A DNA stretch of 61,341 nucleotides from Bacteroidaceae bacterium (GTDB taxonomy: Bacteria > Bacteroidota > Bacteroidia > Bacteroidales > Bacteroidaceae): assembly GCA_024699495.1 (NCBI GenBank), contig JAILPK010000024.1, positions 1 to 61,341 of the forward strand, given 5' to 3'. This document shows positions 42,211 to 52,563 of this stretch, in pieces. The notes beneath the pieces are model-generated. The model ran no database searches. It was not told the origin of the DNA and worked only from the letters and a program-made list of their open reading frames with translations. Position numbers and translations under genes: made by a program. Numbering within the stretch: the first letter of the stretch is position 1; each line of letters opens with the position of its first letter.

Positions 42211-43089
42211 TTATTTCTCAAACACTATTGTCCCGTTGCCTATGTTTGACCCGTCGGCGAATATCTGCACCCGATATTGACCGGCGACAAGCATTTCTGC
42301 CACGTCCCAATAAACGGTGACTGGAAGTTCCTCTCCGGCATATTCCAGGTCTTTACGGATGCTATATTCGAGATTGCGGTTCTCAAAGGGGAAAGTGCCT
42401 CCGCCGGAAAGAACCTCACCCGTAGGTTTAAGGATGCGCACATAGACTGTGCGATTGCCGGCGGCTGCCGTCACATTGCGGGATATAGTGAAGTTTATCT
42501 GGAACTTCTTGACATCCTTGATTTTCTTTGCCGGCTTGCCCTTCTTGTTCTTTGCCTGAATGCTGATTGCTGTGGCATCGAGCTGACTGGCTATAGCAAC
42601 CTTGTCGGACAGAGTCTCCTTCTCGGAGGCCAAAGTGGAAATCTGCTGCTGCTGTTCCTCATTGCTCCGGCGCAGGCCTTCGTTTTCCGTGGTGAGCTCC
42701 GTATTGAGGCGGTTGAGCGAATCTATCTGCAGCACATACGAACGGAGCACCTCACGCATCCGGGCCAGTTCTTTCTTCAGGCGGGTAATCTCGGCCGCAT
42801 CGTTGGCTTTAGTGCGGCGCAGTTCCTCGAGAAGTTCCTGCGTACGCTTCTCCTGCACCTCCAGCTGGGCCATGAGCGAGTCGTTGTTTATCTGCATTTT
42901 CATCTCCTCATACTGGCGTGCAAAATTCTGGTATTCGTTCTGCATCTCCAGCTTGTCCATTTCTGCAAGTTCCAGCATCTGTTCGTTTTCTTTTATCTGC
43001 TCCTTCAGTGAGGATACAAGAAACGAAACACCAACAATAACGGCTATAAATATTACTGCTACAAGGGCAAAAATAATTTTACGGTTCAT
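42211..43089 (-). CDS. membrane-anchored coiled-coil protein
   Basis: A 292-residue protein with one N-terminal transmembrane helix (IIFALVAVIFIAVIVGVSFLV), a coiled coil over about residues 25-165 rich in E, Q, L and R heptads, and a C-terminal beta-rich domain of about 110 residues (KKFQINFTISRNVTAAAGNR, FPFENRNLEYSIRKDLEY, AGQYRVQIFADGSNIG). It probably faces the periplasm. I associate this layout with conserved Bacteroidales proteins of unknown role. It has a promoter of its own, facing away from susC with overlapping -33 boxes. Confidence 0.8.
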   Translation of the reverse strand: MNRKIIFALVAVIFIAVIVGVSFLVSSLKEQIKENEQMLELAEMDKLEMQNEYQNFARQYEEMKMQINNDSLMAQLEVQEKRTQELLEELRRTKANDAAEITRLKKELARMREVLRSYVLQIDSLNRLNTELTTENEGLRRSNEEQQQQISTLASEKETLSDKVAIASQLDATAISIQAKNKKGKPAKKIKDVKKFQINFTISRNVTAAAGNRTVYVRILKPTGEVLSGGGTFPFENRNLEYSIRKDLEYAGEELPVTVYWDVAEMLVAGQYRVQIFADGSNIGNGTIVFEK

Positions 43090-43110
43090 ATTTTAAGCTT
43101 TTTTGCGGCG

Positions 43111-43142
43111 CAAAGATAAATAAATTAATTGATTATTTCCAA
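43111..43142 (-). promoter_or_regulatory. promoter of the coiled-coil gene
   Basis: Minus strand: TATCTTTG (43118-43111) with a -33-like TTGG (43142-43139) 20 bp upstream. It is 22 bp before the ATG. Confidence 0.6.
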
Positions 43143-43167
43143 TTAAAAGAAAATTTCTTTAATTTTG
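43136..43167 (+). promoter_or_regulatory. susC operon promoter
   Basis: TAATTTTG (43160-43167) with a near-consensus -33 TTTC (43136-43139) 20 bp upstream, 32 bp before the ATG. Its -33 overlaps that of the divergent promoter. Confidence 0.65.
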
Positions 43168-43198
43168 CCGCCAATAATGACATAAACACAACTATAAT

Positions 43199-46100
43199 AT
43201 GTTCAAAAAAAGAGGAGATTATGAGTGGCTCTATGGCATGACTGCGTTTGTTCTTGCCCTTTTTACCCCACTTCATGCTCAAGCACAGACACCTTCCGAC
43301 CCGCAAAAGTCCGTCCCAATGACTTCTGTAACGCCACAGCGCACCCCTGGAACACCTCATGGTGATGAAGTCCTGTTGCAAGGCGTTATAAAAGACACCA
43401 GAGGAGAGACTTTGCCCGGCGCCAATATCCGAATCCGGGAGACCAAGGGCGGAGCCGTAGCCGATGCCGACGGCAAATTCACCATTTCTCTGCCCAAGGG
43501 CAAGGACCTGACCGTTCAGTACTCATTCGTTGGGATGCAGCCGCTGGTCAAGAAGTATGACACGAAACGCAACCATCTGGACCAGACTATAGTGCTGCAG
43601 GAGAGCGGGCAGATGGAAGAGGTGGTCGTAACCGGCCTCTTCGACTATCGAAGCGCCACCTTCACCGGTTCTGCCATAACCTATTCTCAAGAAGACCTGA
43701 AACTTGTTGGCAACAACAACGTGCTGAAGATAATACAAAGCATCGACCCCTCGTTTGTGGTTGACATGAACAGCGTGATGGGCTCCAACCCTAATTACAT
43801 GGCTGACATCACCATTCGCGGCAATGCCTCATTCGGAGGACTGCAGGGAGAATACAGCGGCAACCCCAATGCACCGCTGTTTATTCTGGACGGTTTCGAG
43901 GCTACCCAACAGCAGATATTCGACCTCGACATGAACCGCGTGAAGAGTGTTACCATACTGAAAGACGGAGCGGCGAAGGCCATCTACGGCTCCAAGGCCA
44001 GCAACGGAGTCATCGTTGTAGAAACCATTTTGCCTGAGGCAGGCCGACTGAGAATCACCTATACCGGCGACATAAATGTGGAATTGCCCGACCTGTCATC
44101 ATACAACCTCTGCGATGCCAGCGAGAAGCTACAGGTGGAGCAGCAGTCAGGGAGATACTCATCCGGCTCACCCTACTTTCAGGCATTGCTCGACGAGCAG
44201 TATAACTCCATAGCAGCAGATATCGCCCGCGGGGTGGATACCTACTGGCTGTCGCAGCCATTGCGCTCAGGAGTCGGCCACAAGCACACAGCATTTATCG
44301 AAGGTGGCACAGAGGAGATGCGCTACTCAGCCAACCTCATGTACAACGACATAGCAGGCGTAATGAAAGAGTCCGGCCGAAAGACGCTGCAAGGCAACGT
44401 GAGTCTCTCATACCGCTATAAGCAGTGGATGTTCCGCAACTCACTTTCTGTAACAGGAAACACGGCAGACGACAGCCCCTACGGCACATTCTCCGATTAT
44501 GTGGTGGTAAATCCCTACTATGCTCCGAGGGATGCCTTCGGCAACACCCCCAAAGTGCTGGGCACATATACTTCGCCCGGCGCAAATGGAAGCACCACCA
44601 CGTACTACAACCCGCTTTACAATGCCACTATCGGCACGAAGAACCTGTCCAAATACACTGAGATAGTCGAAAACTTCTATCTTGAATACCGGCCTATAGA
44701 TGACCTGCGTTTCACCGCCCGCCTGGGCTTTACCCACCAGAACAACAAACGCGAAGACTTCTATCCCGGTGACCATACACGTTTCTACGACTGGACCGGC
44801 GATCGCTATTTCCAGCGCGGCAGCTATTATATAAATAATGGAGAGACTAACAGCCTGTCGCTGGATATAACAGGAAACTACTCCCACACGTGGGACAAGC
44901 ATATGCTACTTGCCAACGCTGCTTACTCCATGCAGAATGCCAGCACCAATTCCGAAGGCATGACTGCCTGGGGATTCCTGAACAACCACGTTGACTATAT
45001 TACTTTTGCCAAGCAATATGCAGAGGGCGGAAAGCCTTCGGGGGCAGAGAGCCGCACACGTTCGTTAGGTATCACAGGTGCCGTAAACTACTCGTTTGAT
45101 GAGCGTTACCTCTTCGATGCCAGCATTCGTTTCAATGGCTCATCGGTGTTTGGCTCAGACAACAGATGGGGCACATTCTGGAGCACAGGTGTCGGATGGA
45201 ACCTGCACAAAGAGCATTTCATGAGCGATGCCAAATGGCTCAACCTCTGCAAATTCCGCGTCACTTACGGCCTCACCGGCAACCAGAATTTCTCGCCGTA
45301 TCAGTCCAAAGCCACATATAAGTTCTACGACAGCATCATCTACGACAATATCTCCGGAGCTTACCTGATGGGGATGCCCAATCCAAACCTGAAATGGCAG
45401 CAGACAGGAGACTTTACCGTAGGTTTGGACCTTGGCCTATGGAAGCGGCTGAATCTGAGATTCGACTGGTATAACAGCCGTACTCATGATGCCCTCATCG
45501 CCATGTCCATACCCACATCCACCGGTTTTACCTCGTATATGGAAAATCTCGGAAACGTTGAAAACAAAGGCGTGGAAGCCACTGCCAACTGGCGATTCTT
45601 TCAGAAGGGGCAGTCATATATGAGCCTGACTGGAAGTATTGCGCACAATGTAAACCGTGTGACCAAGATAAGCGAAGCTCTCAGCACCTTCAACCGCGAG
45701 CAGGACGCTGAGACTACCACATCACCCATAATACGCTATGAGGAAGGCCAAAGCATGAGTGCCATCTGGGCTGTCCAGTCATTGGGGATTGACCCCGCCA
45801 CCGGACGGGAGATGTTTTTGAAGAAGGACGGCACGACCACCTACACTTACACCACCGACGATTACATCATTGCCGGCGACTCCAACCCCAAAGTGCATGG
45901 CACATTCGGCCTGAATGGAGAAGTCAAGGGCATCGGTTTAAGTCTTCTCTTCAGTTATCAGATGGGCGGCGATTTCTACAATCAGACGCTCGTGGACCGC
46001 GTGGAAAACGTGAATATCGCAAACAATGTGGACCGCCGTGTGTTCAGCGACACATGGAACACAGTGGGGGATGTAGCCCTGTACAAACACATTTCATCCA

Positions 46101-46342
46101 CCCCAACCACAACATACGCCTCAACACGCTTCATACAGCGCAACAATATGCTCGATCTCACAAGCCTCTCGGCTTACTATGACTTCAAATACTGCTCGTG
46201 GCTGAGGAAAGCCGGACTGGAGCGGATGCGTCTCACATTCTACATGAACGACGTCTTCCACCTCTCCACCATCAAAGCCGAGCGTGGTCTCTCATACCCT
46301 TACGCCCGCACTTACTCACTATCTCTTACGGCAACATTCTAA
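43199..46342 (+). CDS. SusC/RagA-type TonB-linked outer-membrane transporter
   Basis: A 1047-residue outer-membrane importer. It has an N-terminal signal region (TAFVLALFTPLHAQAQ), a carboxypeptidase-like CNA-B domain (VLLQGVIKDTRGETLPGANI), the SusC signature and TonB box around MEEVVVTGLFDYRSA, a plug domain (ITIRGNASFGG, PLFILDGFEA, VTILKDGAAKAIYGSKASNG) and a beta-barrel ending in SLSLTATF with the aromatic terminal residue. It pairs with the SusD-like lipoprotein 70 bp downstream, which caps the channel. The substrate is unknown, and no glycoside hydrolase is in the operon. The first ~60 residues contain a Pro/Thr/Ser-rich spacer before the CNA-B domain. Confidence 0.95.
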   Translation: MFKKRGDYEWLYGMTAFVLALFTPLHAQAQTPSDPQKSVPMTSVTPQRTPGTPHGDEVLLQGVIKDTRGETLPGANIRIRETKGGAVADADGKFTISLPKGKDLTVQYSFVGMQPLVKKYDTKRNHLDQTIVLQESGQMEEVVVTGLFDYRSATFTGSAITYSQEDLKLVGNNNVLKIIQSIDPSFVVDMNSVMGSNPNYMADITIRGNASFGGLQGEYSGNPNAPLFILDGFEATQQQIFDLDMNRVKSVTILKDGAAKAIYGSKASNGVIVVETILPEAGRLRITYTGDINVELPDLSSYNLCDASEKLQVEQQSGRYSSGSPYFQALLDEQYNSIAADIARGVDTYWLSQPLRSGVGHKHTAFIEGGTEEMRYSANLMYNDIAGVMKESGRKTLQGNVSLSYRYKQWMFRNSLSVTGNTADDSPYGTFSDYVVVNPYYAPRDAFGNTPKVLGTYTSPGANGSTTTYYNPLYNATIGTKNLSKYTEIVENFYLEYRPIDDLRFTARLGFTHQNNKREDFYPGDHTRFYDWTGDRYFQRGSYYINNGETNSLSLDITGNYSHTWDKHMLLANAAYSMQNASTNSEGMTAWGFLNNHVDYITFAKQYAEGGKPSGAESRTRSLGITGAVNYSFDERYLFDASIRFNGSSVFGSDNRWGTFWSTGVGWNLHKEHFMSDAKWLNLCKFRVTYGLTGNQNFSPYQSKATYKFYDSIIYDNISGAYLMGMPNPNLKWQQTGDFTVGLDLGLWKRLNLRFDWYNSRTHDALIAMSIPTSTGFTSYMENLGNVENKGVEATANWRFFQKGQSYMSLTGSIAHNVNRVTKISEALSTFNREQDAETTTSPIIRYEEGQSMSAIWAVQSLGIDPATGREMFLKKDGTTTYTYTTDDYIIAGDSNPKVHGTFGLNGEVKGIGLSLLFSYQMGGDFYNQTLVDRVENVNIANNVDRRVFSDTWNTVGDVALYKHISSTPTTTYASTRFIQRNNMLDLTSLSAYYDFKYCSWLRKAGLERMRLTFYMNDVFHLSTIKAERGLSYPYARTYSLSLTATF

Positions 46343-46412
46343 ATGCGGGTACCCGCCTCGCAGTAAGGATGAGAGGTTCGGGATTCCGCAAACAACATAA
46401 TTTATATATTTT

Positions 46413-47885
46413 ATGAATATGAGAAAAACCATATATAAGAAACTTCTGGCGGCAGTTACCTTACTCCCCGCCATTGCAGTGGGAATAGGATGCAGCACCC
46501 TTTTCTCCTCTTGCAACTCATGGTTAGATGTGCAACCGCGCTCACAGGTGGAAGACACGGAGTTGTTTACTTCTGAAAGCGGATTCAAAGAGGCCTTGGC
46601 TGGCGTATATTCATCCATGGTGTCTTCCAAAACCTACACCAAGGAGATGACCTACGGTTTCATCGGCATACTCGGACATGAGTGGGACTTCTATTATTCA
46701 AGCCAGTATGATGATGCCGCAGCCTATAATTACGACGCCGCCTTCCCTACAGGCTATATCCGTGAGATATGGAGCAACAACTATAGTGGAATAGCAAATG
46801 TGAACAATCTGCTGGCACATATAGATGAGAGCCCGCAACTCTTTGCCGCAGACAACCACGATATCATCAAGGGTGAGGCTCTGGCCCTGCGTGCGTTCCT
46901 TCATTTCGACCTGTTGCGCTGCTTTGGCGTAAGCTTCTCCGTAAACCCACAGCAGGCTTCAATACCTTACAGCACTGCTCTCAGCTACCGCGTGTTCCCT
47001 CAACTCACCGTGGCCGAGGTGGCAGATAAGATTTTGGAAGACTTGCATGAAGCAGACTCGCTGCTTCTCGCAACAGATCCTCTTGCCACCGGCCGCGAGG
47101 TTAGTGAAAACGAGGACAACGGCTATCTGGCCAACCGTCAGTTGCATCTCAACTATTACGCTGTAAAGGCTCTGGAAGCCCGCGTGTTCATGTGGACTGG
47201 CCGGTATGCAGAAGCTCTGCAAGCCGCGAACACAGTAATCAACAGCGGACAGTTTCCTTGGGCAAGGGTTGAGGAGATGCAGGCTGGCACCGACCGCAGT
47301 TTTGCAACAGAACACATATTCGCACTGAATGATCTGACTCTTCAGGTTGATGTGGCAGACCGATATTTCGACGACGGCTCACAGTATAGCTTTGCCGTGA
47401 CCCGCGACCTCCTGCTCGAATATTATGACAACGCGACCCAGGACTACCGCTACATATTCCTGTTCAAGTCAGGCACAAGCACGCATGCCAACAACCGCTA
47501 TCTGTCAAAATATGATGCGTCATCAGGTTCTGATATATATTATATGTATAAGCTGCCGCTAATGCGCATCGGCGAGATGCATCTGATAAAGGCTGAGGTG
47601 GAGTACCGGCAGGGTGATACTGAAGCAGCACGCTCCAGCCTCAACACTCTGCGCTCGGCACGCAATCTGCCCGGCCTGTCTGAATTGCCCTCAGACTTCT
47701 ATCTTGAACTTATCCGGGAATATCGGCGCGAATTCATCGGCGAAGGGCAGCTGTTCTTCCTCTATAAGAGGCTCAACCGCCCCGTTATACTCTATTCCGA
47801 TGTTGACGCGGTGGCAGAGAAAGTATATACATTCCCGTTGCCTATCACCGAAACTGAAGCAGCCCAAAGACAAGCCAACAAATAA
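46413..47885 (+). CDS. SusD/RagB-type nutrient-binding lipoprotein
   Basis: A 490-residue surface lipoprotein. The lipobox is LFSSC just before NSWLDVQPRSQVED, the standard SusD N terminus. TPR-like helices follow (AVKALEARVFMWTGRYAEAL, LRFAKE-type positions absent), and the C-terminal segment RLRSARNLPGL-like (LNTLRSARNLPGL), ELIREYRREFIGEGQLFFLYKR is the family hallmark. It binds ligand at the cell surface and closes the SusC channel. It is the second gene of a five-gene run. Confidence 0.95.
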   Translation: MNMRKTIYKKLLAAVTLLPAIAVGIGCSTLFSSCNSWLDVQPRSQVEDTELFTSESGFKEALAGVYSSMVSSKTYTKEMTYGFIGILGHEWDFYYSSQYDDAAAYNYDAAFPTGYIREIWSNNYSGIANVNNLLAHIDESPQLFAADNHDIIKGEALALRAFLHFDLLRCFGVSFSVNPQQASIPYSTALSYRVFPQLTVAEVADKILEDLHEADSLLLATDPLATGREVSENEDNGYLANRQLHLNYYAVKALEARVFMWTGRYAEALQAANTVINSGQFPWARVEEMQAGTDRSFATEHIFALNDLTLQVDVADRYFDDGSQYSFAVTRDLLLEYYDNATQDYRYIFLFKSGTSTHANNRYLSKYDASSGSDIYYMYKLPLMRIGEMHLIKAEVEYRQGDTEAARSSLNTLRSARNLPGLSELPSDFYLELIREYRREFIGEGQLFFLYKRLNRPVILYSDVDAVAEKVYTFPLPITETEAAQRQANK

Positions 47886-47952
47886 AGCGGCTACAGCGGG
47901 CTATAGCCCAGTCTTTCGGCCGCAATCAACTTTAAACTAAAGTCGAATCTAT

Positions 47953-48729
47953 ATGCGAACCAAACACATTATACATTGCTCACTTGCCGTAGCATTGCTC
48001 ACGGCAGCAGCCTCATGTACCCAAGAAACTGTTTCTACCTATGACACTAGCCGGACTGGCCTTGATATATGGGTCGGGACCCCAGTTGGAGCAGTGTTCG
48101 AATCTACCACATACAACTATTCCTATGCATACGAGGAGGGCAGCGTCACCTTCTATGCACAGATAAGCGGTATGCCGGCAGACCACGACCGCACGTTTCG
48201 GTTAGAGCCTTTCGGCGGAGACTCCTCACTGGTAGTATCCACCATCCGCACAGAAGACTATGTTATTCCAGCCGGAGAGATCGGAGGCACATATAATGTG
48301 TGGTTCAACACACAGTTGCTCTCAGACCCGGCTCTGTTCACCACCAACGAAGGAAGCATCAGTTTCCGTGTTGTGCCCTCGGACGAGTTCGGTTTAGGCT
48401 CTGAGAACCATCAGCAGTTCACGGTGCGTCTGCGTAATTATCTTGCAAAACCAGACAACTGGGAGACTGCCAACTTCCCACGGCAACCGCTATCAAAGTT
48501 TTTTGGCACCTACAGCCGTGTGAAATATCAGTTCATGATAGAGCATCTGCACCTTATCGATTTCGAGATAAACTACAACACACAAACTGCCTACGACGAG
48601 GAACTGAATGTAGTCTCGACCGCTTATGCCGTCCATCTGCAGCAGGTGATGCAGATAGCTCTCGAAGAATATAATGCCACACACGACACCCCTCTCACGG
48701 ATGAGTTCGGGAACCTGGTGATATTCTGA
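47953..48729 (+). CDS. DUF4843 lipoprotein
   Basis: A 258-residue lipoprotein with lipobox AAASC in a short signal peptide, followed by a beta-rich DUF4843 domain. Family features include a VTFYAQISGMPADHDRTFRLE region, ending in a helical segment (VVSTAYAVHLQQVMQIALEEYNA). DUF4843 proteins are found almost only beside SusCD pairs with PKD-like lipoproteins, and are thought to be surface accessory binding proteins. Function is unproven. It lies 67 bp after susD. Confidence 0.88.
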   Translation: MRTKHIIHCSLAVALLTAAASCTQETVSTYDTSRTGLDIWVGTPVGAVFESTTYNYSYAYEEGSVTFYAQISGMPADHDRTFRLEPFGGDSSLVVSTIRTEDYVIPAGEIGGTYNVWFNTQLLSDPALFTTNEGSISFRVVPSDEFGLGSENHQQFTVRLRNYLAKPDNWETANFPRQPLSKFFGTYSRVKYQFMIEHLHLIDFEINYNTQTAYDEELNVVSTAYAVHLQQVMQIALEEYNATHDTPLTDEFGNLVIF

Positions 48730-48868
48730 TACAGAAGCATCAACAGCCAGCACAACACCTATATAAGAAGGCTCCCGATGCAAGCCAGACAATCACAGGC
48801 ATAACAGGGAATTACCAAGTATAAAGCAAGGCAAACAACCATAAATAACGTAATCAACTTCATATAAA

Positions 48869-50563
48869 ATGAATAAACTCAATACTTTCTCCCGCAATAT
48901 CCGTCAACGCCTCACACCCCGCTACAGAGGATGGGAATCGTGGAAAAGCCTCGTAGGACATGGGCTGCTGTGCTGCTGTCTGGCGCTCAGCTCATGTTAT
49001 GATGATTTGGGCAACTATGAATACCACGAACTGGAGACTGTGGACATAGATACTGCTGGCACCGGTATGCAGTCGGAGTATGCCATCATGCGATTCGACA
49101 CACTCGTTCTCTCCCCGAAAGTATATTTCGAGGGCGAAGAGGTTACAAGTCCAGACCAGGCACCCCTGGATTACCAATGGACAATCTTCAGTGCCACATC
49201 AGGGACAGGTGCCAACGCCGTGATTGATACCATTGGGCACGAGCGGGTGCTGAATGCAGTAATATCCAGAACCGGGGGAAACTACCTCGTGCAGCTCACG
49301 GTCACCAACCGCAACGACGGCATCCGGCAGTTCTTCCGCATACCAGTGGCAGTGAGCGAAGTATTCGACGGGGGATGGATGGTGTTTTACGAACGCGCAG
49401 ACAAGCCCGGCTATTCCGACCTCGCCCTTATCTACAACCCTTGGACGAAGCTCAACGTCAACTATAACCGCTATTATCTAAACTTGTATGAGACTACTAA
49501 CGGGGAACCCCTGCGCGGTCATCCCATACGCTGTCTTGACATAGCCGTGTCGCTTGCTTCAGGAAACAATTATGTAGGCCTCTGCACAGACTACACCCTG
49601 ATGGGCGTAAGCGAAAACGGGATTGAAAAAGCGTTGGAATTCAACGAGTTTTTCCACGAAGCGCCGTCAACGATGGCTCCTACATGGTATGGACAGCACG
49701 GCTCGGGAGTTATGAGCGGACAGAGTTCGGAAGTGCTGATCAACGACAACCACATCTATACCAACACATATTCGTTCAGTGCAACAGAAGGACGTAACAC
49801 CCGTTTCGGAGTTCCAAAGATAGCCGATGGCATCGGAACTCTGGCTCCATGGAACGCTGAGGTGCCGCACACCCTCAATTATGGCATCGTGGTATATGAC
49901 CAGACTAACCACTGCTTCCGGTATGCCGCATACAACTCGGCACGTCTCGAAACATTTGCCGGGCAGGCAGAAGATGCCGTCTTCGACATAAACAACACAG
50001 GCATGGAACTTATAATGGGCGACTGGGGGCGCGGAGCCAGCATGGGAGTGTCGCTACGCCCTTATGACTACCTGCTGATGTCACGGGGCGACGAGAGATA
50101 CCTGGCTGTGACAAACTTCGCCACCACCGGTCCGCAAGACAATAATATAGCTGTAGGGCTTTATCCGCTGAATGCCCTCTGTCCGGGGATTACCGAGGCT
50201 ACGAGCATCTCATCAAGCCATGTCGGAAACTTCATCTATTACAGTTCGGGAAACAAGGTTTACGATTTTGCCTACGACAGCCAACAGCCCGCAACAGTAG
50301 CATGGGAAGCAGAGACCGAGAACGAACTGGTCACCTGTGTACGCATCATGAAATACTATCATGGCACAATCTACGGCTATGGCATGGTGCCGACTTCAGA
50401 CAATCTGATTCACATAGCCACGTGGAATCCCGAAACAAGCCAGGGACGAGTATATGAATATCTCATCAACCCGGCATCAGGAATCCTAAACACTGAAAAC
50501 CACTACGAATATCCCATCCCGGGGCGCGTCAAGGATATGGCATGGAAGTTCTCCATGCAGTAA
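48869..50563 (+). CDS. PKD-like family surface lipoprotein
   Basis: A 564-residue lipoprotein with lipobox LALSSC followed by YDDLGNYEYHELETVDI, the typical start of PKD-like family members in SusCD loci. An Ig/PKD-like domain follows (PLDYQWTIFSATSG, NYLVQLTVTN), then a long beta-propeller-like region with a C-terminal NPETSQGRVYEYLINP strand. It probably sits on the cell surface with SusD and the DUF4843 protein. Ligand unknown. It is the fourth gene of the operon. Confidence 0.85.
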   Translation: MNKLNTFSRNIRQRLTPRYRGWESWKSLVGHGLLCCCLALSSCYDDLGNYEYHELETVDIDTAGTGMQSEYAIMRFDTLVLSPKVYFEGEEVTSPDQAPLDYQWTIFSATSGTGANAVIDTIGHERVLNAVISRTGGNYLVQLTVTNRNDGIRQFFRIPVAVSEVFDGGWMVFYERADKPGYSDLALIYNPWTKLNVNYNRYYLNLYETTNGEPLRGHPIRCLDIAVSLASGNNYVGLCTDYTLMGVSENGIEKALEFNEFFHEAPSTMAPTWYGQHGSGVMSGQSSEVLINDNHIYTNTYSFSATEGRNTRFGVPKIADGIGTLAPWNAEVPHTLNYGIVVYDQTNHCFRYAAYNSARLETFAGQAEDAVFDINNTGMELIMGDWGRGASMGVSLRPYDYLLMSRGDERYLAVTNFATTGPQDNNIAVGLYPLNALCPGITEATSISSSHVGNFIYYSSGNKVYDFAYDSQQPATVAWEAETENELVTCVRIMKYYHGTIYGYGMVPTSDNLIHIATWNPETSQGRVYEYLINPASGILNTENHYEYPIPGRVKDMAWKFSMQ

Positions 50564-50677
50564 GGACCTCTCAAATCTGCCGGCAGAGTTCGGTCAGACT
50601 GAAGTCATTTAAACCAAACAAACCAAAGAACATCATATAAAAGAAACCAAACAGGAAACAAACAACAACCATAACAC

Positions 50678-51877
50678 ATGATGAAAATGAAAAACAAAAT
50701 TCTTAACTACTTGCTGCCAAATCTGCAAGGAATGGTTTGGAGCATGGCACTGATGTTGCTTCCGCTTTCAGCAACAGCCCAAGGCATCGCTTTCGAACCG
50801 GAAGGAACAACTCTCGAGCAGGCTTCAGTAAAGGCCAAAGCTGAAAACAAGCTCATCTTCCTCGATTGTTTCACCACTTGGTGCGGCCCGTGTAAGATGA
50901 TGTCCAACCAGGTTTTTCCGCAAGAGATCGTCGGAACATACATGAATCCGCGTTTCGTGAGCATCAAGATAGACATGGAAAGCGCTTATGGTGCGCCTCT
51001 GGCAAAGAAACTTCAGATTCAGGCATACCCGACCTTTGTCATCTTCAATGCAGATGCCAAGGAAATCGGACGTTTTCTCGGAGGCAGTAAGGCAGAGGAA
51101 TTTCTGCAGAAGGTGCAGGACAAAAGCCGTGATGACGGTTCGTCGGAGTTGCAGGCCCGTTGGGACAATGGCGACCGCGACCCCCAATTCCTGATGTCTT
51201 ACCTCAATACCCTCACAGCTACATATAAGGCTAATGACGCAAACAATGTAGCCGAAGCTTTGCTCGAGGACAAGGAGACTACATTTGCCGCCGACAGCAC
51301 CCTGCGCATGGTATTCTTCCGCAATATCACCAACCCATTCGCTAAATCATTCATATACACAGCCAAGCACCCTGAAAACCTGATGGCTGCCACCGGCGAA
51401 ATGCCTGTAAAGATGAAGGTTCAGAATGTTTTGAACAACTACCAGAGACAAGTAATTACGGAGAATGCTGACGGAAGCGTTACTCTCGACCAGGAGAAAT
51501 TCGACAAATTCCAGGCTCTGCTCAAGGATCTGGCTGTTCCCAATGCTGACCACTATCGTCTCAGCACCCTGATAACTCTGGCTGAGAAGAAGAAAGACTA
51601 CAACGCTTATCTCGGCTATATCCGCGAATATCTGTCGAACTCCAACCTGGATGCAGACGACATGCAGCTGGCTCGCTGGGTGAAGCCTTTCACTCCTGAA
51701 ACTGACAACAAGTACAAACAGCAGATGAAGGCCATACTCCAACAGCGTATAGCACTCATAAAAGCCGGCAAACGACAGGCGCAGAGCTCTGTTGGCAATA
51801 TGCGGCTCTCCCGTCCCACCGACGAACTTCTTGAGATGCTTGTAGGTGTACTCGACGGCAAGATGCCAGGACAGTAA
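50678..51877 (+). CDS. secreted thioredoxin-domain protein
   Basis: A 399-residue exported protein with a signal peptide (about residues 17-35, ending SATAQ). An N-terminal thioredoxin domain has the redox motif WCGPC at residues 68-72 in CFTTWCGPCKMM, and the cis-Pro region LQIQAYPTFVIFNAD. The remaining ~240 residues are helical and resemble no domain I can name. It should act in the periplasm, perhaps keeping cysteines of the SusCD-associated proteins or cargo reduced. It is the last gene of the susC run, followed by a strong terminator hairpin. Confidence 0.85.
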   Translation: MMKMKNKILNYLLPNLQGMVWSMALMLLPLSATAQGIAFEPEGTTLEQASVKAKAENKLIFLDCFTTWCGPCKMMSNQVFPQEIVGTYMNPRFVSIKIDMESAYGAPLAKKLQIQAYPTFVIFNADAKEIGRFLGGSKAEEFLQKVQDKSRDDGSSELQARWDNGDRDPQFLMSYLNTLTATYKANDANNVAEALLEDKETTFAADSTLRMVFFRNITNPFAKSFIYTAKHPENLMAATGEMPVKMKVQNVLNNYQRQVITENADGSVTLDQEKFDKFQALLKDLAVPNADHYRLSTLITLAEKKKDYNAYLGYIREYLSNSNLDADDMQLARWVKPFTPETDNKYKQQMKAILQQRIALIKAGKRQAQSSVGNMRLSRPTDELLEMLVGVLDGKMPGQ

Positions 51878-51961
51878 TCGCAGCAGATTCAACTATAATA
51901 CCAGACGCGCTTCAACCGCATAACCACATATACAGACTAAGTAATTAAACATCTTCTTCGT

Positions 51962-51991
51962 ACAAAGCCTTCCTATCCGGGGAGGCTTTGT
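51962..51991 (+). terminator. terminator of the susC operon
   Basis: ACAAAGCCT (51962-51970) pairs with AGGCTTTGT (51983-51991), 9 bp, with further TCC/GGA pairing inside a 12-nt loop. It lies 85 bp after the thioredoxin stop. Confidence 0.75.
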
Positions 51992-52563
51992 TGTCTGTAG
52001 TTATAGCTGTTGCGCAGTGGGGCAAGTGAATTATCCGGCACAAAAAAATGAGCATATCTCAATTCTTATAAAACTCTTTATAAGCCGATAGACCATCAGA
52101 ATTTACGTCGGGATATAATATCTCTCATCGCTGTCAGCAGAAAGCATAATAGCTCCCTCCTCTGCATACGCATGACCGATTTGGTTTAAAAGAAACGCAT
52201 GCCAAAATACATCGGGGGTTAGGCATCAATACACCAAGGCCTGTTACACTTTTCATCGTGGCTTAATGCACCTTACACCAAGGTGTATTTGCATGTATTG
52301 TTGAATGCGATGAGATGTGGGCCTAAATGGGTAGAGCCAGGATGCAAGATGCAGAATAATGTGTGGTGTGGTCTGAGCTTTTTTTTACTGTTCGCTGAGG
52401 TTAAAGCGAGCATTAATGACTGTGGCCGAGACAAAGCGATATTTGATAATTGCCGATGAATACATGAGGTTAAGTTGTCAACTTGTCCAAGTCTCGGCGA
52501 GAGCAATAGGCTCAGGAAAAGGCGCTAATGACAAAGGTGGAAAGACTGTAGGCAAAGATGTGG

